Assembly (NCBI GenBank): GCA_002825515.1
Contig: PJET01000002.1
Coordinates: forward strand, 43,141-107,140
DNA: 64,000 nt
DNA from: Candidatus Thorarchaeota archaeon MP11T_1
Lineage (GTDB): Archaea > Asgardarchaeota > Thorarchaeia > Thorarchaeales > Thorarchaeaceae
Reading direction: 5' to 3'
Positions 16,766 through 26,249 of the stretch are shown one piece after another. Below the pieces are notes generated by a model. It saw only the letters and a list, made by a program, of their open reading frames with translations. It did no database searches and was not told the origin of the DNA. Positions within the stretch are counted from its first letter, which is position 1, and every line of letters begins with the position of its first letter. The translations under genes were made by a program, and so were the position numbers.

Positions 16766-17455
16766 TTATTCGGAGATTGTAATCACGTGCGAGGATTCTT
16801 TTGATTGGAGGTTTCTTTCTCTGTGATACCATGGATTCGCGAATGCGGTTGCGGTTAGAACCATTGAGATTGTCAGTAGCACATCTGGAACATAGAATAA
16901 TGACGTGGCTAGAAGTGGAACTCTGAGGATTTGACTAGCCATGCCAAAAAGGACTGAAATGATCATGAGTTCACTTCTCACCTCTTTCAGGCGACCGGTC
17001 CTCCAAGTAATAATGAATGTGAACATCATCATAATTCCAAGAATTATCATCACTGGAATAGTCAAGATCATAATCAATTCTTCATGTGAGCCAAAGAGAG
17101 CTATTACTACCCAGTACAAGCCCAGCAGAAAGACTATCCTATTGTGAAATTTCTGAATTGAAGGAGCCCAGATTTGAAGAATAGCACCTAAGATTGGTAT
17201 GATTGATCCTCCGATAGCGACTGAACGAATCCGGAAGAGGATCATCGTTGTTTGCAGCAATCCAATATGCTGAAGCGTGACAATCATGATATTGAAAGCC
17301 TGACTTACAAATGCGATTGCAAAGACCAGCGGAAGGTCAGTAAGAAGTCGGACTTCTTGTGAGAACCATTTCCGGCCCAGGTATGTACCAATCACAGCAG
17401 AAATGAACACTGTCGCTATACTCGATATTACTACTAGTTCTGTACCTATTTGCAT
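16766..17455 (-). CDS. Seven-helix membrane protein, unknown
   Basis: A 229-residue protein with about seven hydrophobic segments and an outward-facing short N-terminus, topologically like the 7TM sensor domains of archaeal signal proteins. No catalytic or DNA-binding domain is attached. Its start lies two bases after the stop of the CPBP protease gene, so they are almost certainly one operon and may work together. Confidence 0.6.
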   Translation of the reverse strand: MQIGTELVVISSIATVFISAVIGTYLGRKWFSQEVRLLTDLPLVFAIAFVSQAFNIMIVTLQHIGLLQTTMILFRIRSVAIGGSIIPILGAILQIWAPSIQKFHNRIVFLLGLYWVVIALFGSHEELIMILTIPVMIILGIMMMFTFIITWRTGRLKEVRSELMIISVLFGMASQILRVPLLATSLFYVPDVLLTISMVLTATAFANPWYHRERNLQSKESSHVITISE

Positions 17456-17457
17456 CT

Positions 17458-18432
17458 TTAGACCTCCTTGGCTTTTGTACCTATAGAACTCCTATCTTCA
17501 GATTCCGGTCTTTCTCCCTTGTTTTTTCTGTCAATCAACAGATGCCATGCAGCTGAAAACTGTTCAATCTTGTATTTCCACAGTACAAAACCTAGTGGTA
17601 TGAATGTCAAGAAGAACATCAGAAGAGTAGCGGTCATCAGTCCTGGAGTTGAGAAAATGATGTCAGGTCCTTGAATCACTGGTTCCGGACCAATCTTGAA
17701 ACACTCGCTGGTGAAGTTGATGATTGTGTGGACCACAATTGGACCAACAAGAGTTCGACTGGTGCTGAACCGTTCATAGTAAATTCCAAAGAATATTCCC
17801 AGAATAGAGGTGAAAAAGACCATTGACGCAATCTCATTAAAGGCATCAACTCCTATTGCTCCATTAACAATAGGCCATCCTGCGTGCCAGACACCAAATA
17901 TAGTGGCAGACAGCAGTATAGATCTATTAGCGCTTTGGTTTGTTTTGAAAGCATTGATTAGAAGACCTCGGAAGAGAGTTTCTTCAAGGAGCGCATTTGT
18001 AAGAAAGAAGAAAAGCATGTACACAAGTAGCCCTTCGTTTAGAATGTGAAGCTGAAGAGGGTAAGTGGGATCGATTAACAAACCATACGCAATGGTCCCA
18101 CCAAAATCAATTCCAAAGGATATCGTTAGGCCAATCAGAAACCCAACAATCAGATGAGCATGGAAGTTGTTTTTTGAGAAACCAAGAACTGAACCGATTT
18201 CTTTTGACCGATATTTCCAGAAAAACCCAAGAATGATTATGAATGGGAAAAGCTTTGAAGGAAGAATATTCATCCAAGTACTGCCAAGATTGAGTACAAA
18301 TTGGTCTATCAATCGCCAAACAACAGCAATAGAGAGCATTATTCCTCCTATCTTTAGAAGACTAATGGATGACCATGAGGATTGTTCTTTTTCTTCCGAG
18401 TCAACTGTTTTTTGAACTTGGGTCGTTGCCAT
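17458..18432 (-). CDS. CPBP-family intramembrane metalloprotease
   Basis: A polytopic protein of 324 residues with the CPBP (CaaX protease and bacteriocin-processing) motifs: EETLFRGLL (the EExxxR motif) and FGVWHAGWP (the FxxxH motif) in later helices. These are the glutamate and histidine residues of Rce1-like proteases. A soluble N-terminal region of about 25 residues and a basic tail lie in the cytoplasm. The ATG at 18432 and one at 18435 are adjacent. It heads a two-gene operon with a seven-helix protein. Confidence 0.8.
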   Translation of the reverse strand: MATTQVQKTVDSEEKEQSSWSSISLLKIGGIMLSIAVVWRLIDQFVLNLGSTWMNILPSKLFPFIIILGFFWKYRSKEIGSVLGFSKNNFHAHLIVGFLIGLTISFGIDFGGTIAYGLLIDPTYPLQLHILNEGLLVYMLFFFLTNALLEETLFRGLLINAFKTNQSANRSILLSATIFGVWHAGWPIVNGAIGVDAFNEIASMVFFTSILGIFFGIYYERFSTSRTLVGPIVVHTIINFTSECFKIGPEPVIQGPDIIFSTPGLMTATLLMFFLTFIPLGFVLWKYKIEQFSAAWHLLIDRKNKGERPESEDRSSIGTKAKEV

Positions 18433-18642
18433 CATTTGGCCTCTGCTAAGCTATGAACTGTCATGAAGTGGTTGTTAGTACAATTTAAACACCGATAAGC
18501 AAAATTTGGAGGGAAAACAAGGGTCCGTGTCTGGGAACTGGGAGAATTGCTATCTTGTGGCAGAATTTGTGCTAACATCAATTTTAAAACGGCATGACTG
18601 CGCCCTCCATTCTGATTTCAATCACTTTAGTGGTGAAACTGA

Positions 18643-19074
18643 ATGTCCGATGTCGCAGCAATGAGAGCCTTCAATCGCGAGCTTGCAGCGGTTGTTGGGG
18701 CAACTGTTGAAGTAGTAATCAACACAGGCAAGACCTATGCAGGTACCTTGAAAGGAATTGATCAGAACACTTTGAGCATTGTCCTCTCTGATGTGGTTGC
18801 TGATGGTGAAACCAATATACCGAAGATATTCATCTATGGTAGCAGCATAGTTTCATTTTCAGTCGCAGAGAGAGAGATTAGTCTTGAAGGGCTTGCAAAG
18901 GAGCTAGAGAAGACATTTCCACCCGGTGGAGTGCAGTTCTATCCCGACACAGGGATAATACTTGTAATGAATAAAATCCGTATCTCAAAAGACGGTATCG
19001 AGGGTAGTGGTCCTCTCTATGAGCGTGTTGCAGTCATCGCAGATGACTGGTTGAAAGAGCACGGTTTAGCATAG
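18643..19074 (+). CDS. Lsm protein of the SmAP3 type
   Basis: A 143-residue protein with an N-terminal Sm fold (residues 6-75; Sm1 VEVVINTGKTYAGTLKGID, Sm2 IFIYGSSIVSF) fused to a C-terminal alpha/beta domain of about 65 residues containing GGVQFYPDTGIILVMNKIRI. The two-domain layout is that of archaeal SmAP3, an RNA-binding ring protein that differs from the single-domain SmAP1/2. Start ATG 18643. Monocistronic. Confidence 0.85.
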   Translation: MSDVAAMRAFNRELAAVVGATVEVVINTGKTYAGTLKGIDQNTLSIVLSDVVADGETNIPKIFIYGSSIVSFSVAEREISLEGLAKELEKTFPPGGVQFYPDTGIILVMNKIRISKDGIEGSGPLYERVAVIADDWLKEHGLA

Positions 19075-19180
19075 CAGTCACTATGACTATATGAGCATAT
19101 GACCTAAGTGCATCTCTGAGTCAAAACTAGGCATATCTAGATATCTCGCTGCGAGTTGGGGCATCATTAAAGATTATGCA

Positions 19181-20440
19181 CTAGAGAAGTCTTCTTAGGC
19201 CAAGCTCCTCAATTTCCTTTTTCTTGGCTTCTTTTTCCTTTGCCGGTTTCCGTGTCAAAGTGCGTTCTAATGGTTTAAGACGTTCTTCCCAAGACCTTTC
19301 AGTGGACTCAGGAATTTTTCCAAAGGCACGTGCGCGTGCTTCTCTAGAACCGAGTGATGTTGTCTGCGAGCTAATTATTCCATATTCTGCCAAGCGTTTT
19401 GTTGTTGAGGAGAGAGGAGTTTCTTCTTTTGAACGAGCCAAAAGTTGAGGGCTTTTCACACCTGTGAGAATGAGCATAACACGGAGGACGCCACCAAGTC
19501 GTGGATCGACACGAGCACCCCAGATAACATTAGCATCGGAACTCATCTTTTCAGAAACTATCTCACCGACCTTGTTAGCCTCTGCGAGGCTCATGTCTGG
19601 ACCTCCAGTGATATGAATAAGTGCGCCAGTTGCACCAGTCCATTCTACCTCTAGGAGCGGACTATTGAGAGCGTTCTTTATTGCCTCATTGGCACGATCT
19701 GCTCCTGTAGCTTCCCCGAGACCTACGAGAGCCACTCCACCATTACAGATTATTGAACGAACATCAGCATAATCTAGATTGATCAGACTTGGCATGGTTA
19801 TCGTTTCAGTGATGCCCTTCACCATGTTCGCAAGAACTTCATCTGCGACTCCAAAGGCTTCCTCTAGTGGCAGATCTGGAACTAGCTCCATGAGTTTTTG
19901 ATTATCAATAACCACCGCTGTGTCTACATTTTCCTGTAAACGCGCCAGACCAGCTTTTGCCTTATCAATCCTGGTCCGTTCAAGATTGAAAGGCATTGTA
20001 ATTACACCGACAACAATTGCGTCATTGTTCTTAGCAATTTCAGCGACAACAGGTGCGCTTCCTGTACCAGTACCACCACCCATTCCTGCTGCAATGAAGA
20101 CTAAATCAGCATCTCTTAGGAGCTCGGTCAGCTGCCCAGTCGACTCTTCTGCAGCAGCTCTTCCAACATGTGGATAGCCACCAGCTCCCAGTCCACGAGT
20201 GATTCTCTCACCGATCAAGAGTTTTCTGTGGGCTGTTGTGATTGCTAGGTGTTGGCGATCAGTGTTTATTGCTATACATTCGGCACCTTGGACTCCAATG
20301 GTCATTAGACGTTTCACTGTATTATTTCCAGCACCACCACATCCCACAACCAGAATCCGAGCTTGTCCCATGTCGCGGACGGCAGACATACCTCGCTCTC
20401 CGCGACTATGTTCCCGTGCAGCATCAATAAACGATTTCAT
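19181..20440 (-). CDS. ftsZ: Cell division GTPase FtsZ
   Basis: FtsZ polymerises at the division site. The 419-residue protein has the nucleotide-binding GCGGAGNNT (residues 33-41), the tubulin signature GGGTGTGSAP (121-130), an NLDYADVR T7-type loop and a basic C-terminal tail ending in ELGLRRLL. I start at the ATG at 20440, which overlaps the stop of the preceding RHH gene as ATGA. The frame extends to 20491 but that sequence codes the RHH protein in another frame. Operon with cdrS suggests the FtsZ2 group, by analogy with haloarchaea. Confidence 0.95.
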   Translation of the reverse strand: MKSFIDAAREHSRGERGMSAVRDMGQARILVVGCGGAGNNTVKRLMTIGVQGAECIAINTDRQHLAITTAHRKLLIGERITRGLGAGGYPHVGRAAAEESTGQLTELLRDADLVFIAAGMGGGTGTGSAPVVAEIAKNNDAIVVGVITMPFNLERTRIDKAKAGLARLQENVDTAVVIDNQKLMELVPDLPLEEAFGVADEVLANMVKGITETITMPSLINLDYADVRSIICNGGVALVGLGEATGADRANEAIKNALNSPLLEVEWTGATGALIHITGGPDMSLAEANKVGEIVSEKMSSDANVIWGARVDPRLGGVLRVMLILTGVKSPQLLARSKEETPLSSTTKRLAEYGIISSQTTSLGSREARARAFGKIPESTERSWEERLKPLERTLTRKPAKEKEAKKKEIEELGLRRLL

Positions 20441-20622
20441 TGTTCTACAACCTCGCTCAATCTTCCGGTTGTGTTTAAGGTACCTTCCCACAACTCTCGT
20501 TTTAGTAGGTCACGAATGGCATTTCGAATGGCTTCTGATCTGTTGGGATAGAGACCTTTGTCTACAAGGCGTTGAATATCATCAACTATCTTTTCTGGCA
20601 AGTGCACTGCTATGAGACGCAT
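20437..20622 (-). CDS. cdrS: Ribbon-helix-helix regulator, CdrS-like
   Basis: A 61-residue ribbon-helix-helix protein: a beta strand MRLIAVHLPEK, then two helices containing DIQRLVDKGLYPNRSEAIRNAI. This is the MetJ/Arc fold of short archaeal regulators. In haloarchaea the RHH protein CdrS is encoded directly upstream of ftsZ2 and controls division genes. Here the same arrangement holds, with a 4-bp stop/start overlap, so translational coupling and joint regulation are likely. The cdrS name is by context and size. Confidence 0.75.
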   Translation of the reverse strand: MRLIAVHLPEKIVDDIQRLVDKGLYPNRSEAIRNAIRDLLKRELWEGTLNTTGRLSEVVEQ

Positions 20623-20746
20623 GTCTAGTCCTCTGAAATGCTGAGGAATTAGTGAGATATGGTTCCTTGTAATACTCGGATAAGTGTCTGATTTGTGTTA
20701 AGAAAAATAGAGGGAGAGAGGAGCAACCTCTCATCTCATAAATTCA

Positions 20747-21469
20747 TTACTTAGTCTTGCGTCCAGTTCTCCTAGCCGCTATATTACCAACTTTACGGCC
20801 AGGGGGTGCATGTCTACTAACGGTAGAAGGTCTACCAGGTGACTGATGAGAACCACCACCATGTGGATGCGATGCTGCATTCATTGCTGCACCTCGGACA
20901 ACAGGCCACTTCCGAGCCTTTCCACGAGTATGATGCCATTTTGCACCAGCTTTCAGGAATGGTTTCTCTTGACGACCACCGCCAGCCACGATTCCTATAG
21001 TGGCACGGCATCTTGGACTGAAGGCTTTCTGTCTACCACTCGGCAGTCTAACCATAGCCTTAGTTTTGTCAATTGAAACTATTGTGGCAGCAAGACCGGA
21101 CGACTTTACATACTTACCACCATCTCCAGGACTCCCTTCTATGTTGTAGACTGGAGTTCCCTCAGGGATGTGCTCAAGTATCAGGGTGTTGCCATTTGCT
21201 AACGTTGCTTCATCGCCACACTCGATGATCTGACCAACCTGAGCTCCTTCTGGAGCGACCATGAAGTGAACCTTGGACTCGCCCTCAAACCTGACCTCTG
21301 CAAGGGGTGCACCTCTACCAGATTCATGATGAAGATTCACAATAGCGCCAGTGTAGGTCTTGTTTGGAGCCCACTTGGGATGTCTAGCAGGTGCTATTTT
21401 CTTGTGTTTTGGAGACCTCCACTGAGTAGTGCCTCTACCTTTCCTTTGTACCAGAACTCGTTTACCCAT
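20747..21469 (-). CDS. rpl2: Ribosomal protein uL2 (L2)
   Basis: A 240-residue large-subunit protein near the peptidyl transferase centre. It shows MGKRVLVQRKGRGTTQWRSP, GGDGGKY-like turn SPGDGGKYVK and the conserved C-terminal VRGAAMNAASHPHGGG, which is the universal L2 signature. It is the last ribosomal gene of the block; cdrS-ftsZ follow after 124 bases instead of the usual S19-L22-S3 genes. Confidence 0.97.
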   Translation of the reverse strand: MGKRVLVQRKGRGTTQWRSPKHKKIAPARHPKWAPNKTYTGAIVNLHHESGRGAPLAEVRFEGESKVHFMVAPEGAQVGQIIECGDEATLANGNTLILEHIPEGTPVYNIEGSPGDGGKYVKSSGLAATIVSIDKTKAMVRLPSGRQKAFSPRCRATIGIVAGGGRQEKPFLKAGAKWHHTRGKARKWPVVRGAAMNAASHPHGGGSHQSPGRPSTVSRHAPPGRKVGNIAARRTGRKTK

Positions 21470-21481
21470 TCACAAGCCTCC

Positions 21482-21745
21482 TTAGAATATCCCGAGGTTG
21501 GTAGCAACCTCTGCAGCACTGTATTCAGGTGCCAATCTCACTAATGCCTTCTTCTGTCCATTGGGCATTATGAGCGTGTTGACTTTCTCGACCACAACTT
21601 CATAGAGGGTTTCAACAGCCCACTTGATTGTGTTCTTGTTTGCGGATCGAACAACATAGAAGATGAGCTTGTTCTCTGCATCTACAGCCTCAAGACTTGC
21701 CTCTGTCACAACAGGACGAATGATAATTTCATTTGGATCTCTCAT
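21482..21745 (-). CDS. rpl23: Ribosomal protein uL23 (L23)
   Basis: An 87-residue protein at the exit tunnel, where SRP and chaperones dock. IIIRPVVTEASLEAV near the start and KNTIKWAVETLYEV identify L23. The ATG at 21745 gives the standard length; the frame extends to 21790 but overlaps the end of uL4. It is 10 bases after uL4 and 12 before uL2. Confidence 0.95.
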   Translation of the reverse strand: MRDPNEIIIRPVVTEASLEAVDAENKLIFYVVRSANKNTIKWAVETLYEVVVEKVNTLIMPNGQKKALVRLAPEYSAAEVATNLGIF

Positions 21746-21755
21746 TTTGGTCACC

Positions 21756-22547
21756 TCAAGCAAATAGATTCTCCTTCTCAAGCCTATCAATGGCTGATTG
21801 CGTCCAGACTACTAGGCGTCCTGGATGTGTCCCAGGAGCGAGAAGTTCTGCATTTAACCCATGAACCTCTGTAATGTCGACTCCAGGGAGATTTCTAACA
21901 GCTTTTATGATACCCAAATCTTCGCCCACAACAATGAGCAGTGATTTCGGAGTCTTCATTTTGCGACCTCTCATCTTGCCCTTGCCAGCTCTGATACTAC
22001 GACCGTTTCTAGCTCTGTCGAGATCATCAGCTAGTCCCAGGAAGACCAGTGCTTCAAAGGCATCCTTTGTGGTAGACACAGACTCCAGCTTATTATCAAC
22101 AATCAATGGTATTTCGGGAACATTGTCTATCTTGTGACCTCGGGCCTTGACCAAATTTAGATTTGCAGAGGCTGAAATGGCTGAACGGATAGCCAGTCGG
22201 TTTTCTTTTGCGTTTATTCGCTCAACTAGAACTTTCCTAGATTCAGGAGGATGTGCGACTCGTCCTCCAACAGTACCAGGGGCAAATCCAGCTTTATTTG
22301 CAGCGCCTGTCCCACTTCCTTTGATTCGAGGCATTCTCGATCTTCCGTGTCCAGTCTGCCAACTTTGTGCTGTATTTCTCTTACCTGCTAGTTCATCAAC
22401 GCCATGAGGTTGATACCTGCGGGATTGGAGTGCTAAAACTGCTCTCTTAATCACATCTGGACGATATGGTGTGTCAAATTGTGATGGTAGTTTTACTGTT
22501 TCCTTTGTAGCCTTACCCTTCAATGAGTATGTCTTTACGCTTGCCAT
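21756..22547 (-). CDS. rpl4: Ribosomal protein uL4 (L4)
   Basis: A 263-residue protein with an archaeal/eukaryotic L4 sequence: SVKTYSLKGK at the N-terminus, the RMPRIKGSGTGAANKAGFAP loop that lines the tunnel, and a C-terminal NLPGVDITEVHGLNAELLAPG. The ATG at 22547 (MASVK) is preferred over one six bases upstream. Second gene of the uL3-uL4-uL23-uL2 unit. Confidence 0.97.
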   Translation of the reverse strand: MASVKTYSLKGKATKETVKLPSQFDTPYRPDVIKRAVLALQSRRYQPHGVDELAGKRNTAQSWQTGHGRSRMPRIKGSGTGAANKAGFAPGTVGGRVAHPPESRKVLVERINAKENRLAIRSAISASANLNLVKARGHKIDNVPEIPLIVDNKLESVSTTKDAFEALVFLGLADDLDRARNGRSIRAGKGKMRGRKMKTPKSLLIVVGEDLGIIKAVRNLPGVDITEVHGLNAELLAPGTHPGRLVVWTQSAIDRLEKENLFA

Positions 22548-22562
22548 AATCATCAGCCTCCC

Positions 22563-23570
22563 TTATTGCTTCGATGCGGTGCTAATGTAGCTGACCTGAG
22601 TAGGTGCGTCTACATGCCCCTTCTTGGGACGAATAGCGAATCTTAGCCTCACTGGTCGCTTTACTGTACCAGGGATAGATCCATGAAGCATTATGTAGTC
22701 ACCGCGAATCACACCGTAGTTCACGAACCCTCCAGAGGGGGTAATTTCTTCACCACGCTCACCCATCTTCAGCACTTTATTGTTGAAACTGGTTCGTGTA
22801 TGAAAACCGGTCTGTCCAGGACGTGGTACTGTGTATCTGATGTTTGTAGGAGTCCATGGACCAATGCAACCCACACCTCGTTTTGTCTTTCTTGATTTAT
22901 GTTGGAGTATTCGTATTCCCCATCGGCGTACAGGACCCTGAAAACCATGGCCCTTGGTCACAGCGATGCTGTCTACGAGAATTCCTTCATTGAGGATATC
23001 TGCAACTCTAACATCAGTGCCAAGAATACCCTGAGCGTACTCGAAAGCCTCCATGACGCTTGGAGCGCCTACTTTGTACTCGGTTATGTCAGGCTTTTTC
23101 TTAGATATTCCTGCAAGTCTTGGTTGAGTATGAACTAGCATTCGGATCTCATCAAGTGTATTGAGCTTCTCTTCAAACTCTTTCACTTTGGCTCCGTGGT
23201 CATAGTCTTTCGGAAATGGCATGGCTTTTCTAAGGTCTTCTGATAGACCTTCAGCAAGAATTTCAACAACTAGTTTTAGTCCGTATGGAGTTGTTTTGTA
23301 GCCACGAATTGAGAACGGTCTGATTGGTGGTGTATCAATGACTGTTACGGGAATCACAGTTTCCTGTCCCTTGAACGGACTATTGGGACTCTCAATTGTC
23401 ATGACCGCGTGTGTCATACCAGCTTTGTATCCGACGAAACCAAGAAGTCTAGCAGAACTGCCTTCATAAGAGGGCCAGTTTTTAATCCTGGGTACGAATT
23501 TTGATGCTTTTCCTCGAGGAAGGTATGCAAGACTACCTCGTCTGGGGGCATTTTTCTTCCTGTGTGCCAT
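22563..23570 (-). CDS. rpl3: Ribosomal protein uL3 (L3)
   Basis: A 335-residue protein with the archaeal/eukaryotic L3 opening (RRGSLAYLPR, PSYEG, GFVGYKAGMTHAV), the central SIAVTKGHGFQGPVRRWG and the TRTSFNNKVLKMG tip. It starts the ribosomal block; the 247-bp upstream gap should carry the promoter. In many archaea the gene directly upstream is the COG2106 SPOUT gene, but here a glycyl radical enzyme gene lies between them. Confidence 0.97.
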   Translation of the reverse strand: MAHRKKNAPRRGSLAYLPRGKASKFVPRIKNWPSYEGSSARLLGFVGYKAGMTHAVMTIESPNSPFKGQETVIPVTVIDTPPIRPFSIRGYKTTPYGLKLVVEILAEGLSEDLRKAMPFPKDYDHGAKVKEFEEKLNTLDEIRMLVHTQPRLAGISKKKPDITEYKVGAPSVMEAFEYAQGILGTDVRVADILNEGILVDSIAVTKGHGFQGPVRRWGIRILQHKSRKTKRGVGCIGPWTPTNIRYTVPRPGQTGFHTRTSFNNKVLKMGERGEEITPSGGFVNYGVIRGDYIMLHGSIPGTVKRPVRLRFAIRPKKGHVDAPTQVSYISTASKQ

Positions 23571-23817
23571 TTTAAGTCACCTTGTAGTTTTGCAGCATTC
23601 GTGGTACAAAATCATCATGAAGTCGAATAATCACACCACTAGGCTATTCATACTACATAGCGAGCCGAGTCGGAGTGTGTTTTTAAGATTTATCCCTTGA
23701 CCAAAGTTACTGTAGAGTACCCATAAGACATACCAGTCAGACTAGTTTTGATTTAGTAGGTGGCAAGGAGTGGCTGAGCTAGACTGGGAATATCCTGAAT
23801 ATGTAGGTGGAGCAGAT

Positions 23818-26187
23818 CTAGATATGCCTCTGTTCAGTTCGAGCAATGATTTCATTCTGTAAATCTTTGCCAATATTGACAAAATAGTCACTATAACCTG
23901 CAACTCTTACAATCAGGTCTTGGTAGAGCTCAGGACTCTTCTGCGCAGATTTGAGTGTGTCAGCATGGACTACATTGAACTGAATATGATGTCCCCCAAG
24001 TCTGAAGTAAGTTCGCACAAGGTCTCCAAGTTTTTTCCTGCCTTCATCATCAGCCAATATTTCGGGCATGAATTTCTGGTTGAGGAGAGTTCCACCTGTC
24101 TTCCAATGGTCAATCTTAGCAACGGATTTAATGACAGCTGTGGGTCCATTTGTGTCAGCACCATGACTTGGGGATATTCCGTCAGAGAGAGGAGCACCAG
24201 CATTCCTGCCATTGGGAGTGGCACCGGTCATCTGTCCAAAGTAGATGTGTACCGTGGTGGGGAGAAGGTTTACTCGATATTCACCACCTTTTGTGTTGGG
24301 ACGTCCGTCTATCAAATCGAAGTAGGCATTAAACACATCTTTTGCTAGTGTATCTGCATAATCGTCATCATTACCATACTTGGGAGTCTTGTTTAGGAGA
24401 GTCATTCTCATGACCTCATTGTCTTTAAAGTCCGAGGCAAGTCCGTCAAGTAATTCCTTCATGGTAAACCGTTTCTGTTTGAAGACATGAACCTTGATAG
24501 CTGATAATGAGTCTGTTATAGTACCCATTCCCACTCCTTGGATATAGGTTGAATTATACCGAGGACCACCATCATGGTAGTCCTTCCCGCGGGCAATACA
24601 GTCATCAAACAATAGTGACATGAATGGAGCAGGCATATATTCCGCATAGAGTCGTTCAATGATGTTGTTGCCTTTGATTTTCAGATTAATGAAGTATTCA
24701 AGCTGTTTCTTATAGGCAGTGAATAACTCGTCAAATAATTTGAAACTGGTAGGATCACCGGTTTCAATGCTCACCTTTTCTCCAGTTCGGGGATCAGTGC
24801 CATTATGAAGGGTGATTTCCAATATCTTTGGCCAATTGCAGTAGCCTGTCAGGATACAACTCTCTTTTCCAAAGGCACTAATAGTTACACATCCGCTGGG
24901 ACCTCCTACGCGAGCGTCTTCTATGGACTTTCCAGCACGTAGAAACTCCTTCATTATCACATCAGTGTTGAACATGGAAGGCTGTCCAAAACCTTCCTTC
25001 ACGACATCGACTGCATGCCTGAGAAATTGATCAGGATTTTGTGTACTCAACTGAATACAGACACTAGGCTGAATCAGCCGCATCTCATTACATACATCCA
25101 GAATAAGGTATGATAACTCATTTACACTGTCTTTTCCTTCACTGGTCAATCCGCCAGTGTTAATCAAAGCAAAGTCTTGGTAGGTTCCGCTTTGTTCCTC
25201 TGTAATTGCAACTTTAAGTGGAGCAGGTTGATTATTGAACTTCACCCAGAAACATTGAAGGAGTTCTTTGGCAAATTCTCTTGTCAAGGACCCCTCCTCA
25301 ACTTCTTTGGCAAAGAATGGGTATAGGTTTTGGTCAAGTCTGCCTGGATTGAAGCTGTCCCAGACATTGAGTTCGATGATTACTCCCAAGTGAACAAACC
25401 AGTAAGATTGTAGTGCTTCCCAAAAGTCACGAGGGGCATTTGCTGGAACATAATGACAGATATCAGCGATTCGCAAGAGTTCCTTTTTTCGTCCCTCATC
25501 TTGTTCGCTCTCTGCAAGGTCACGTGCCATCTCTGCATGTCTTTCAGCGAAAGAGATCATGGCATTTGCAGCAATCTCCATTGCCTTCAATTCTTGTTCT
25601 TTACTATAGGCTTCAGAATCATTATAGTAATCGAGGTCATTCAGATGTCTTCTGATATCATCAATGAAGTCTAAGAGACCTCTGTGGTATATCTTATCAT
25701 CAAGAATGGCATGTCCTGGTGCACGCTGTTCCATGAACTCTGTAAAGACCCCAGCATTGAATGCTTTCATCCAATTCTCTGACATGGCATCAAACACACG
25801 ATCACGCATTGTCCGGCCAGTCCAGAAGGGGATGATCTCATCGCGGTATGTGACGATTGTGTCATCAGTTGATAGAAAAGGAGTTCGTTCCCGAGAGTTA
25901 GCAATCTCAAAGTCCTCTAGAGTGTGACAGCACAATTCAGGATATGTTGGCGAGGCTAATGGGGCAGGACCTCGTTCACCAACAATCAGCTCTCCATCAT
26001 TTATACAGATTGTCTTGTTCTCCAATATATGTTTGAACGCCAAAGCCCGAGCTACTGGTGTGGAAACCAAGTCTGCGCCTCCACTCTGGTAGAAATCGGT
26101 AAGGAGCTCCGCCCTCTCGGTAGATATGTAGGGCTTTGAACCCACACTCTGTTCTCGAAGGCGTTTTACTCTCTCGGACTTCATCAA
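23818..26187 (-). CDS. Glycyl radical enzyme, HypD-like with variant active site
   Basis: A 789-residue glycyl radical enzyme. The glycyl loop RVAGYSDYF (radical G764) and active-site cysteine loop GGPSGCVTISAFGKE (C433) are present, and long stretches such as KTPKYGNDDDYAD, NTKGGEYRVN and SVAKIDHWKTGGTLLNQKF resemble trans-4-hydroxyproline dehydratase. However most non-PFL members have GCVE, with a catalytic glutamate two residues after the cysteine; here it is threonine (T435). So dehydratase activity is not assured and the substrate is unknown. No radical SAM activase gene lies next to it. It follows the SPOUT gene by 62 bases and precedes rpl3. Confidence 0.85.
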   Translation of the reverse strand: MMKSERVKRLREQSVGSKPYISTERAELLTDFYQSGGADLVSTPVARALAFKHILENKTICINDGELIVGERGPAPLASPTYPELCCHTLEDFEIANSRERTPFLSTDDTIVTYRDEIIPFWTGRTMRDRVFDAMSENWMKAFNAGVFTEFMEQRAPGHAILDDKIYHRGLLDFIDDIRRHLNDLDYYNDSEAYSKEQELKAMEIAANAMISFAERHAEMARDLAESEQDEGRKKELLRIADICHYVPANAPRDFWEALQSYWFVHLGVIIELNVWDSFNPGRLDQNLYPFFAKEVEEGSLTREFAKELLQCFWVKFNNQPAPLKVAITEEQSGTYQDFALINTGGLTSEGKDSVNELSYLILDVCNEMRLIQPSVCIQLSTQNPDQFLRHAVDVVKEGFGQPSMFNTDVIMKEFLRAGKSIEDARVGGPSGCVTISAFGKESCILTGYCNWPKILEITLHNGTDPRTGEKVSIETGDPTSFKLFDELFTAYKKQLEYFINLKIKGNNIIERLYAEYMPAPFMSLLFDDCIARGKDYHDGGPRYNSTYIQGVGMGTITDSLSAIKVHVFKQKRFTMKELLDGLASDFKDNEVMRMTLLNKTPKYGNDDDYADTLAKDVFNAYFDLIDGRPNTKGGEYRVNLLPTTVHIYFGQMTGATPNGRNAGAPLSDGISPSHGADTNGPTAVIKSVAKIDHWKTGGTLLNQKFMPEILADDEGRKKLGDLVRTYFRLGGHHIQFNVVHADTLKSAQKSPELYQDLIVRVAGYSDYFVNIGKDLQNEIIARTEQRHI

Positions 26188-26249
26188 GTCATCCTCGTTG
26201 ATGATTATCTAGCAGATTTCTTCTATAAAGCTCACGCATGCTTGAATAA

